Notes: generated by a model from the letters alone, not told the origin. Shown: positions 1 through 5,860, counted from the stretch's first letter. The stretch is 7,917 bases of DNA from Kiritimatiellota bacterium (GCA_009777165.1 WRML01000085.1:1-7917), one strand, 5' to 3'. Program-made: numbers and translations.

Positions 1-1207
1 CGCGGACACCCCCCTCCCCATCACCAACATCACGGTCAACGCGGGAAGCGTCACCCTCAAGTGGGCCCCCCCCTTGAACAGGACCCCCGACGACCTGCGC
101 CTCGAGGAGTCAAGCGACCTCGTGAACTGGGACGTGGTGGACAACATTAAGGCACCCAAGAACATAGACGGCACGAGCGTCAGCGTCGGCGCGGACACCA
201 AGAAATTCTTCCGCCTCTACGCGGCGGATTTGGCGCCCAGTTGCCCTCATCCGCCGATTGACTGGTGGGGGAGGGTTGACCACACCATCATGATTGATCT
301 CGCCAACGACAGTTTCGAAGTGACGAGGTTCCCCAAGGACCATTGCGTGCTGTGCGACTCCCTCTCCAAGACCGACCACCTCTACCTGCGCTACATCACC
401 AAGACCCCTGACGGCACGCCCGACCAGATGGGCTCGCTCGTCGCGGAGGGTACCCCCGTCGGCGTGACGAACCTGAACTTTACCTCCGGCTACTACATCG
501 GCGTGTATCCGGTGACGGTGGCGCAGTACCGCCACGTCATGAACACCTCCCCCTCTCCTGCGGACGACGACCGCCCCGTGGCGATGGTCACCTACAACAA
601 CCTTCGCGGGCAGAACGACCCTGGCATTGCCCCGTCCAGCGGCTTCCTCTGGGCGCTGAGCAACAAGGTCGCCCTCGCATCGGCTGGGAGCGTCTGCCTT
701 GCGTTCGACCTCCCGACGGAGGCGCAGTGGGAGGTGGCGTGCCGTGCCGGGACAATCGGCACGTTCAACAACACTAACGCCGCGCTGCCGGTCGCCACGG
801 GTTTCGATGCCTCATGGACGAACTGCATCAACGAGGTGGCATGGTGGACGGGGAACAACAACCAGTTGCCCTATGGTGCTAACGTGAAACCTGTCGGGCT
901 GAAGCGGGCGAACAATGCGGGTCTGTACGATATGCACGGGAACGTGTTGGAGTGGTGCCTCGACCGCTGGGTCGGGGGGCCGGTAGGTCCTACAGAATTC
1001 ACTGTCGCCTATCCCGCCGAGGGCGGCGGTAACCAACCCGTCAACTTTGGCGGTAGCGACAATCGGTCTAGGCGCGGCGGCTACTGGTCGTACTCCGCTC
1101 TCGCTCTCCGTTCCGCCAATCGGACCCATGGCGTACCTTCCGACCCGTCGAATTACACTGGCTTCCGCCTTTGCGCCCGTGGCCCCGAAGTTCTCCCCGA
1201 GCCGTAA
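1..1207 (+). CDS. SUMF1/formylglycine-generating-enzyme-like domain protein, 5' partial
   Basis: The reading frame is open from base 2, so the true start lies upstream of the window; the TTG at 74 is not a convincing start. The N-terminal part (to about base 240) reads LKWAPP...LEESSDLVNWDVV...KKFFRLYA. That is a beta-sandwich-like module common in secreted PVC-group proteins ('stressed S-x-DL-x-W ... FFRL' pattern, from memory of the family). From about 427 to 1190 a SUMF1/FGE-sulfatase fold follows: GYYIGVYPVTVAQYRHVM, FDLPTEAQWEVACRAGT, LYDMHGNVLEWCLDRW, then RRGGYW...RSANR...GFRLC. In catalytic FGE the GGS...C...C segment carries two copper-binding cysteines. Here the stretch between GGYW and RSANR is shorter and has no cysteine, so formylglycine formation is unlikely and a structural or binding role is more likely. 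The stop at 1205-1207 is followed by a strong terminator. The fold is confident; the function is unknown. Confidence 0.88.
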   Translation, partial: ADTPLPITNITVNAGSVTLKWAPPLNRTPDDLRLEESSDLVNWDVVDNIKAPKNIDGTSVSVGADTKKFFRLYAADLAPSCPHPPIDWWGRVDHTIMIDLANDSFEVTRFPKDHCVLCDSLSKTDHLYLRYITKTPDGTPDQMGSLVAEGTPVGVTNLNFTSGYYIGVYPVTVAQYRHVMNTSPSPADDDRPVAMVTYNNLRGQNDPGIAPSSGFLWALSNKVALASAGSVCLAFDLPTEAQWEVACRAGTIGTFNNTNAALPVATGFDASWTNCINEVAWWTGNNNQLPYGANVKPVGLKRANNAGLYDMHGNVLEWCLDRWVGGPVGPTEFTVAYPAEGGGNQPVNFGGSDNRSRRGGYWSYSALALRSANRTHGVPSDPSNYTGFRLCARGPEVLPEP

Positions 1208-1219
1208 GGGAAGCGGCAA

Positions 1220-1290
1220 CCTATGGAGTGCGGTGGCTGTATGCGCCCCCGCAAGGGGAAATCCACCGCACTCCATAGGCTTTGCTTTTT
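1220..1290 (+). terminator. Rho-independent terminator with nested GCAA tetraloop hairpin
   Basis: Bases 1220-1236 and 1263-1279 are perfect 17-nt inverted complements (left arm CCTATGGAGTGCGGTGG). The 26-nt loop contains a second small hairpin, CCCC (1247-1250), GCAA, GGGG (1255-1258), whose loop is of GNRA type. A T-rich tail, TTTGCTTTTT, follows at 1281-1290. It begins 13 nt after the stop of the SUMF1-like gene and so should end its transcript. The arm is longer and more perfect than usual for an intrinsic terminator, so it may also belong to a dispersed repeat family. Confidence 0.72.
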
Positions 1291-1301
1291 GTTATTGTGC
1301 C

Positions 1302-1372
1302 GTCGTCCTGTAGTCCCGTCGTCTTGTAGTCGGAGAAGACTGGACTACGGGACGACGAGACTACAGGACGAC
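1302..1372. repeat. Long inverted repeat made of doubled 16-nt units
   Basis: Bases 1302-1331 pair with 1343-1372 around an 11-nt loop. There are 27 Watson-Crick pairs, two T.G pairs (1324/1350, 1325/1349) and one C.A mismatch (1316/1358). Each arm is itself a near tandem duplication: GTCGTCCTGTAGTC at 1302-1315 recurs with one change at 1318-1331, and the right arm is likewise doubled (1341-1356 and 1357-1372). It codes for nothing, and no clear T-tract follows on either strand, so it is a poor fit for a simple terminator. It could stall or protect the ends of the two convergent transcripts. Confidence 0.8.
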
Positions 1373-1379
1373 AACACCA

Positions 1380-1456
1380 AAATTCTAAAAACTAAATTCT
1401 AAAAACTAAAAACTATAAACTAAAAACTGGAAACTAAAAACTGGAAACTAGAAACT
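1380..1456. repeat. Heptameric AT-rich tandem repeat, 11 units
   Basis: Eleven consecutive 7-bp units keep exact phase. In order they are AAATTCT, AAAAACT, AAATTCT, AAAAACT, AAAAACT, ATAAACT, AAAAACT, GGAAACT, AAAAACT, GGAAACT, AGAAACT. The last two bases (CT) never change; the first two vary most. The array ends six bases before the stop codon of the minus-strand propeller gene, so it lies in that gene's 3' untranslated region, where it reads as U-rich AGUUUNN units. Heptameric short tandem repeats (STRR) are known from cyanobacteria; this motif differs from those I recall. Function unknown. Confidence 0.85.
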
Positions 1457-1462
1457 CCGCCC

Positions 1463-2782
1463 CTACTTCTTCATCTGGTTCTCGAAAATCACCGGGCCGC
1501 CCCACTTGCCCGTCGTGATGAGGTCGAGGGTGCCGTCTCCGGTGAGGTCCGCGGCGATGATGTTCATGCTCGCGCCGAAGCCCTCGTCGTAGCTCACGAC
1601 GTGCTTGCGGAACACGGGGTCCGGGCCCGGCGCGAAACGGTAGTAGAACACGCACAGCTTGCCGTTCGCGTCCGGGTCGCCGCCGTTGTGCGCGAAGAAC
1701 CGCTTGCCCGTGATGATCTCCGGGACGCCGTCGCCGTCAATGTCCGCGAGCAGGAGGTAGTGCGCCTGCGTCCACGTGTCGTCAATGAGGTGCTGCGCCC
1801 ACGAGATGTTGCCCTCCGCGTCGCGCTTCTGCTCATACCACCAGATGCCGTGCTTGTGCGCGGAGCTGGCGATGATGTCGGGCAGGCCGTCCTTGTTTAC
1901 GTCGAAGACGATGATGTTGGACGTGTGGTCCGTGCCGCCGTTGGGGGCCCCCAGCGCGAGCGGGTGCTCCTTCCACGTCCCGTTGCGGATGTCCTCTGGC
2001 GCCTCGAACCACGCGTTGGGGCGGATGATGTCCGGGCGGCCGTCGCCGTTGACGTCCCCGACCCCGGCCCCCAGGCCCATGCGCTTCTCGGAGACCGTGT
2101 GGCGCTTGAACCCCGCCCCGTCCTTCTCATACCACACGGTGATGTGCGTGTGCGGCACGAGGTTGTCGGCCTTGCCGTCGCCCGTCACGTCAGCGAGGAT
2201 GCCCGTCTCGTGGTTGCCGATCTTCTCGATCATGTGGGTGGGCCACAGGCCCTCCTTGCCGGACGTGTTCTCGAACCAGTACGACGTCTCCGAGAACCAC
2301 CCTCCCGAGAGGATGTCCGGCTTGCCGTCGCCGTTCACGTCCAGCACGAGGTTGAAGAAATCATCCGCATACCCCTTGCCGTCCTCCTTCACGTCCGACT
2401 TCACCTCGCGGATCTGCACGGGCTTCCAGTCCGGCGCGGGATAGAGGAACGGCCCGGCCGCGATGTCCAGCTTGCCGTCCCCCGTGAAGTCCGCCACCGC
2501 GCACGACTCCGAGCGGTGGTCCGACACCCGTTTCGCCACGAACCCCACCGGCCCGATCCAGCTCCCCGGCGCGACGTCCGGCACATCCACGGGCATGGTC
2601 CGCGCGATCTGCCGCAACGCCTTCAGCGCATCCGCCCTCAGCGCCTCATTCTGCAGGAACGGCTTGATCTTGTCAATGGACTCCTGAGTCGGCGTCTCCG
2701 CCCACTTTGCGATCGTCGCCGCGTCCTCCGCAACCGCCGCCGCCCCAACCATCATGATCATCGTCATCACCAACGTCTTCAT
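1463..2782 (-). CDS. Exported VCBS/FG-GAP repeat protein, predicted seven-bladed beta-propeller
   Basis: The product has 439 residues. It starts with a short basic-hydrophobic signal peptide (MKTLVMTMIMMVGAAAVAED, probable cleavage after AVA near residue 18), so it is exported. Residues 20-65 look helical. Seven calcium-loop motifs of the D-x-[NTD]-[GK]-D-G-x-x-[DE] type then recur about every 50 residues, starting at residues 98, 148, 198, 243, 294, 347 and 412. They are followed by I-[IL] and often by W[FY] (GGWF, VWYE, NAWFE, WWYEQ). Seven such loops fit a seven-bladed propeller of the VCBS/FG-GAP family, which binds calcium and often mediates surface adhesion or accompanies polysaccharide degradation. 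No catalytic domain or C-terminal sorting signal is seen. The ATG is supported by a GGAGGA Shine-Dalgarno. The gene begins 40 nt downstream of the nuclease gene, same strand, and may be co-transcribed with it. Fold confident; ligand unknown. Confidence 0.88.
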   Translation of the reverse strand: MKTLVMTMIMMVGAAAVAEDAATIAKWAETPTQESIDKIKPFLQNEALRADALKALRQIARTMPVDVPDVAPGSWIGPVGFVAKRVSDHRSESCAVADFTGDGKLDIAAGPFLYPAPDWKPVQIREVKSDVKEDGKGYADDFFNLVLDVNGDGKPDILSGGWFSETSYWFENTSGKEGLWPTHMIEKIGNHETGILADVTGDGKADNLVPHTHITVWYEKDGAGFKRHTVSEKRMGLGAGVGDVNGDGRPDIIRPNAWFEAPEDIRNGTWKEHPLALGAPNGGTDHTSNIIVFDVNKDGLPDIIASSAHKHGIWWYEQKRDAEGNISWAQHLIDDTWTQAHYLLLADIDGDGVPEIITGKRFFAHNGGDPDANGKLCVFYYRFAPGPDPVFRKHVVSYDEGFGASMNIIAADLTGDGTLDLITTGKWGGPVIFENQMKK

Positions 2783-2787
2783 CTCTC

Positions 2788-2793
2788 TCCTCC
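2788..2793 (-). promoter_or_regulatory. Shine-Dalgarno of the propeller gene
   Basis: On the minus strand GGAGGA stands five nucleotides before the ATG at 2780-2782. It is a strong match to the 16S 3' end and supports that start. No convincing -10/-35 pair is visible in the 40-nt gap upstream. Confidence 0.7.
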
Positions 2794-2822
2794 GTTTTTC
2801 TGTTCAACCATATGCCACTGTT

Positions 2823-4172
2823 TCATGACTCTCCTTTTTTCCCTTTCCGTGTCGTACGTCCTTCTGCCTTTGTGTCCTTTACCTTTAATTCAGGGTGTTG
2901 CAAGAGGAACATCTCCTTTTGTGATTCAATCTCCCGTTTCAGCTCCTCCTCAGAGGGCAGATAGGTCAAGTATTTGCTGGCGAAAAGTCGCTTGCTGCCA
3001 TTCAGGACAGAGTACCGCGCGATGTCACGGCTGGTTTCAGAGCAGAGGATGATGCCGAGCGTTGGGTTATCATCTTTGCTTCGTCTCTGGTCATCAAACA
3101 TCCGCACATACATATCCATCTGTCCCACATCCTGATGAGAAATCTGCGTCGTTTTGAGGTCAATCAAGACAAAACACTTCAGGAGGTAATTGTAGAAAAC
3201 AAGATCAATGAAATAATCCCCCGCATCTGTGCGAATATGTTGCTGGCGAGCGACAAGCGCAAAGCCCTTGCCCATTTCCATCAGGAATTTTTGAAGATGG
3301 GACAGGATTGCCTTTTCAAGGGACGATTCGGTGAAGTCCGTATTCTGTTCAAGCCCTAGAAATTCGGCGACGACTGGATTCTTAATGAACGCCAGCTTAT
3401 CCAGTCGGTCCTCGGACGTTTTGCCGCGCATTTCCTTTTGAACCGCATCCGGGCGTTGCGACGCAAGCAAGCGGTGGAAATACTGCGAGGAGATGTTGCG
3501 GTCAAGCGTCCGCACACTCCAATTCTCGGACACGGCCTCCTGCAAGTACCATTCCCGCGCCTTGGCGTCAGAAATGCGCAACAGGCGGTGGATGTGTGAC
3601 CAGGTGAGATTCGACAATCGCGATTGTCGAATTGTCAAACCGGGGGGACAGTCCAAATTCGACAATCGCGATTGTCGAATTGTCGAATTGGGGAGACAAT
3701 CGAGATTCGAGAATCGCGATTCCCGAATTTGGGAATCGGAGGAACAGTCCAAATTCGCCAAACACGTTTGGCGAATTGGAGAATCGGGAAGACAATCGAG
3801 ATTCGCCAATCGCGATTGGCGAATTTGAAAATCGGGAAAATAAAGGAAAAATTGGCGGAAATCTTTTAAATAGGCTGGCGAAAAGCCCTTGCCAAATTCG
3901 GCGGTCAACGCTTCCGAAAGCGTTTCAATCAACCGTTTGCCATATCCGGCGCGATGATGCCCGTTTTGCTCCTCCTCAACGATGCGCCTCCCGATTTTCC
4001 AATAGGTATCCAACATGACCATGCTCACTGCCGAATAGGCGGACTGACGGGCGGAAACAACCAGCGACCGAATATCGGTAATGAATGATGACGCCAAAAT
4101 AGGTATCGTTGCCCGTGACACCTGCACTGTGTCTTTGGGTGCGTTGACTGCTAGGCTTAAACGTTTTCGCAT
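2823..4172 (-). CDS. yhcG: YhcG/DUF1016 family PDDEXK nuclease with an internal 16-residue repeat insertion
   Basis: The product has 449 residues. Residues 30-115 match the DUF1016 N-terminal domain (ITDIRSLVVSARQSAYSAV...YWKIGRRIVEEEQ...GYGKRLIETLSEALTAEFGKGFSPAYLKDFRQFFLYFP). The segment resumes at 190 with TWSHIHRLLRISDAKAREWYLQEAVSENWSVRTLDR. The C-terminal PDDEXK nuclease shows a D323 position (YFIDLVFYN), the D-x-K signature as IDLK (D338, K340; many relatives have IELK), and GQMDMYVRMFDD near 351. YhcG-type proteins are predicted DNA nucleases often found in defence islands or beside type I restriction genes; none is visible here. Residues 117-191 are a tandem array of 16-residue units that ordinary family members lack as far as I know. 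Start: ATG at 4170-4172 with AAAGGA upstream, 15 nt after crcB. The gene is clearly AT-richer than its neighbours, suggesting horizontal acquisition. No frameshift or stop interrupts it. Confidence 0.87.
   Translation of the reverse strand: MRKRLSLAVNAPKDTVQVSRATIPILASSFITDIRSLVVSARQSAYSAVSMVMLDTYWKIGRRIVEEEQNGHHRAGYGKRLIETLSEALTAEFGKGFSPAYLKDFRQFFLYFPDFQIRQSRLANLDCLPDSPIRQTCLANLDCSSDSQIRESRFSNLDCLPNSTIRQSRLSNLDCPPGLTIRQSRLSNLTWSHIHRLLRISDAKAREWYLQEAVSENWSVRTLDRNISSQYFHRLLASQRPDAVQKEMRGKTSEDRLDKLAFIKNPVVAEFLGLEQNTDFTESSLEKAILSHLQKFLMEMGKGFALVARQQHIRTDAGDYFIDLVFYNYLLKCFVLIDLKTTQISHQDVGQMDMYVRMFDDQRRSKDDNPTLGIILCSETSRDIARYSVLNGSKRLFASKYLTYLPSEEELKREIESQKEMFLLQHPELKVKDTKAEGRTTRKGKKGES
3609..3824 (-). 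repeat. Five in-frame palindromes with a 48-bp period inside the nuclease gene
   Basis: Palindromes lie at 3609-3632 (perfect, 24 bp), 3656-3681 (perfect, 26 bp), 3705-3728 (one mismatch, 3710/3723), 3752-3777 (mismatch only at the central pair) and 3801-3824 (perfect, 24 bp). Their centres fall at 3620/21, 3668/69, 3716/17, 3764/65 and 3812/13, exactly 48 bp apart. On the coding strand they give 16-residue units in N-to-C order: IRQSRLANLDCLPDSP, IRQTCLANLDCSSDSQ, IRESRFSNLDCLPNST, IRQSRLSNLDCPPGLT, then a final IRQSRLSNL running into TWSH. The palindrome core is a [CT]GCGA-centred sequence such as CAATCGCGATTG. Spacers are 22-24 nt and are themselves repeated. Related ideas are Rickettsia palindromic elements, which insert in frame into genes; no homology is claimed. 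Confidence 0.93.
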
Positions 4173-4187
4173 ACGAATCCTTTACCG

Positions 4188-4553
4188 TCATTTGACCAAC
4201 ACATAGGCGACGTATGTCGCCAGCAATCCCAGCGTCACGCTTGTAAGGACGTAAAGCAGCGCATGGCTGGAATGTCCGTCACGGAGCAGCGCGAGCGTCT
4301 CGTGCGAAAACGCGGAAAACGCGGTGAAGCCGCCGAGGACACCCGTCGCGAGGAACAACCTCCATCCCTCTGGCATCTGCCCCTTGTCGAAAAGACCGAA
4401 GACAATCCCGATCAGGAAACAGCCCGTCACGTTCACCGCCAACGTGTGCAGCGGGAAATGGGCCGCCGCCCTCGCCTGTATCATCAGGGACAGCAGATAA
4501 CGGAACACCCCCCCGATGAAACTGCCTGTGCCGACCGCAAGAATCAATCGCAT
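4188..4553 (-). CDS. crcB: CrcB/Fluc fluoride ion channel
   Basis: The product has 121 residues, normal for the family, with four hydrophobic segments (about 3-24, 34-55, 64-88, 97-120). Family motifs are present: GGVFRY (14-19), TLAVNVTGCFLIG with the conserved Asn at 41, and GVLGGFTAFSAFSHE (71-85). The last carries the threonine/sodium-site region and the two pore phenylalanines (F79, F82). The usual TTFSTFS reads TAFSAFS here, so two threonines are alanines. Known relatives work as dual-topology dimers in the cytoplasmic membrane and export fluoride. The ATG at 4551-4553 is 11 nt after the oxidoreductase stop, with an unusual run of eight G as the only Shine-Dalgarno-like sequence. No fluoride riboswitch was recognised, which fits expression from the upstream operon promoter. 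It has no evident metabolic link to its neighbours. Confidence 0.93.
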   Translation of the reverse strand: MRLILAVGTGSFIGGVFRYLLSLMIQARAAAHFPLHTLAVNVTGCFLIGIVFGLFDKGQMPEGWRLFLATGVLGGFTAFSAFSHETLALLRDGHSSHALLYVLTSVTLGLLATYVAYVLVK

Positions 4554-4556
4554 GTT

Positions 4557-4564
4557 CCCCCCCC
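4557..4564 (-). promoter_or_regulatory. G8 tract serving as ribosome-binding region of crcB
   Basis: The whole gap between the oxidoreductase stop (4565-4567) and the crcB ATG is AAC plus eight G on the coding strand. With the preceding AA of the stop codon it makes AAGGGGG, a weak Shine-Dalgarno. A homopolymer here could vary in length and change translation of crcB, but that is inference. Confidence 0.4.
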
Positions 4565-5848
4565 TTACGCCTCATATGGGGGGCGCGAGGTTTTGCGGCG
4601 CATCATCTTCTGCGCCTCGTCGTCGCCCGTAATCGTCTGCTTCTCGATGTCCCACGTGATCTTGCGCCCGGTGTGGCAAGCGATGTTCGCCAGGTGGCTG
4701 ATGTTGTCCGAGTGGTACGCCGCCTCGATGCCACTGCACGGCACCTCGCGCGTCTTGATGCACTGCGCGAAATCGGCCGTATGGTGGAAGCCCGTCGTGT
4801 TCGCGCGCAGGGGGTCGTCGCGCTGGGGCAACGGCGCGCGCAGGAGGTTGACGGGATCCGCCTTCAGGTACCCTCTCGCAATGTGAATGCTCCCGTTCTC
4901 GCCGACGAACGTCGTGCGGTCCCCCCCGTCATTGAACACGAACTCCGCGCCGTCCGCAAAACGCCCGCGCAACTTCCATTTCCCGAACGTGTCGTAAAGC
5001 CCTTCCCCCCGCTCACCCGTCCCCTCGATCTCGACCGGGACGGAATTGGGCAGGTCGCTCATCGCCCAGCACATCACATCGAGCGGGTGGGCCCCCCATC
5101 CGCCGAGGAACCCGATGGAACAGTCGGAGCTGTGATACACACCGTCCGACGAACAGCGGTCCGACGTATAGGGGCGGTCGCGCGAGGGCCCCAGCCACAT
5201 GTCGTAGTCCAGCCCCTCCGGGATGGGCGCGGGCGTGAGGCTCCCCCCCCCGACCCGGCCAGCCGGGGCGTCCACCTCCACACGGCTGATCTTGCCCAGC
5301 ACCCCCGAGCGCACCAGCTCGCACCCGATGCGGATGTGCGACGACGAGCGCTGCTGCGTCCCGTACTGGAACACGCGCCCGAGGCGGTACACTGTGTCGC
5401 GCACATGTTTGTTGTCGTCAATGCTCAACGTGAGCGGCTTCTCGATATAGACATCCTTGCCCGCCTGCATCGCCAGCACCGCCACATGATGGTGCCAGTG
5501 GTCCGGCGTGGCGCACACGACCCCGTCCACATCCGCACGCGCAAGGATCTCGCGGAAATCGCGGTAAACCGTGCAGACCTCCGCACCGTAACGTTTGTTC
5601 GCCTGTTCCGCGCGCGACTCGCGGCGGTCTTTGAAGCAATCCGCCACCGCCACCACGCGGATCCAGTCCGGCTGCAGCAACGCGCCGAACAACCCGCTGC
5701 CCTGCCCCCCCACGCCGACGCTCGCGATGTTCACGCGGTTCGACGGCACACTCTCGCCATACAGCAGCGACGACGGCAGCACCAGGGGCGCGGCACCTGC
5801 CGCCAGCACCCGTTTCAGAAACCCCCTCCTCGACGCATTCCCTTTCAC
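4565..5848 (-). CDS. Gfo/Idh/MocA family NAD(P)-dependent oxidoreductase with Tat-type signal
   Basis: I place the start at the GTG at 5846-5848, giving 427 residues. An AAGGAGGT stands five nucleotides before it, and the protein then opens directly with a twin-arginine signal (KGNASRRGFLKRVLAAGAAPLVLP). A longer frame up to 6067 would overlap the isomerase gene and adds only low-complexity sequence. A Rossmann NAD(P) site follows (NIASVGVGGQG, about 40-50; VVAVADC near 65-71), then TPDHWHHHVA (about 114), the catalytic EKP lysine (136-138), LDYDMWLGP (about 213-221) and GGWGAHPLD (249-257, with H254 and D257 as likely catalytic residues). PVC bacteria carry many such exported or Tat-marked oxidoreductases, thought to act on sugars, amino sugars or inositols; the substrate cannot be read here. 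It sits 11 nt after the isomerase gene and the pair is probably coupled. Confidence 0.92.
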   Translation of the reverse strand: MKGNASRRGFLKRVLAAGAAPLVLPSSLLYGESVPSNRVNIASVGVGGQGSGLFGALLQPDWIRVVAVADCFKDRRESRAEQANKRYGAEVCTVYRDFREILARADVDGVVCATPDHWHHHVAVLAMQAGKDVYIEKPLTLSIDDNKHVRDTVYRLGRVFQYGTQQRSSSHIRIGCELVRSGVLGKISRVEVDAPAGRVGGGSLTPAPIPEGLDYDMWLGPSRDRPYTSDRCSSDGVYHSSDCSIGFLGGWGAHPLDVMCWAMSDLPNSVPVEIEGTGERGEGLYDTFGKWKLRGRFADGAEFVFNDGGDRTTFVGENGSIHIARGYLKADPVNLLRAPLPQRDDPLRANTTGFHHTADFAQCIKTREVPCSGIEAAYHSDNISHLANIACHTGRKITWDIEKQTITGDDEAQKMMRRKTSRPPYEA

Positions 5849-5852
5849 GATG

Positions 5853-5860
5853 ACCTCCTT
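5853..5860 (-). promoter_or_regulatory. Shine-Dalgarno that fixes the GTG start of the oxidoreductase
   Basis: AAGGAGGT on the minus strand shares its first A's with the TAA stop of the isomerase (5860-5862) and stands five nucleotides before GTG at 5846-5848. It is a near-perfect match to the anti-Shine-Dalgarno. Its overlap with the stop codon suggests translational coupling. Confidence 0.82.

Noticed and set aside
1601..3052. Plus-strand 483-residue open frame
   Set aside because: It is antisense to the propeller and nuclease genes, arginine- and valine-rich as expected from a GC-rich mirror frame, and shows no family motif.
3609..3824. CRISPR array (repeats of about 25 bp with 22-24 bp spacers)
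   Set aside because: The spacers are themselves repeats of two alternating types, the whole stretch is one open reading frame inside a nuclease gene, and no cas gene or leader is nearby. An automated caller could report it falsely.
3493..4018. Overlapping plus-strand open frames with repeats of their own
   Set aside because: They exist because the palindromic repeats lack stops on both strands. They have no good ribosome-binding site and no family features outside the mirrored repeat.
4554..4567. Fluoride riboswitch before crcB
   Set aside because: Only 11 nt separate crcB from the preceding gene and nothing resembling the conserved riboswitch fold was seen there.
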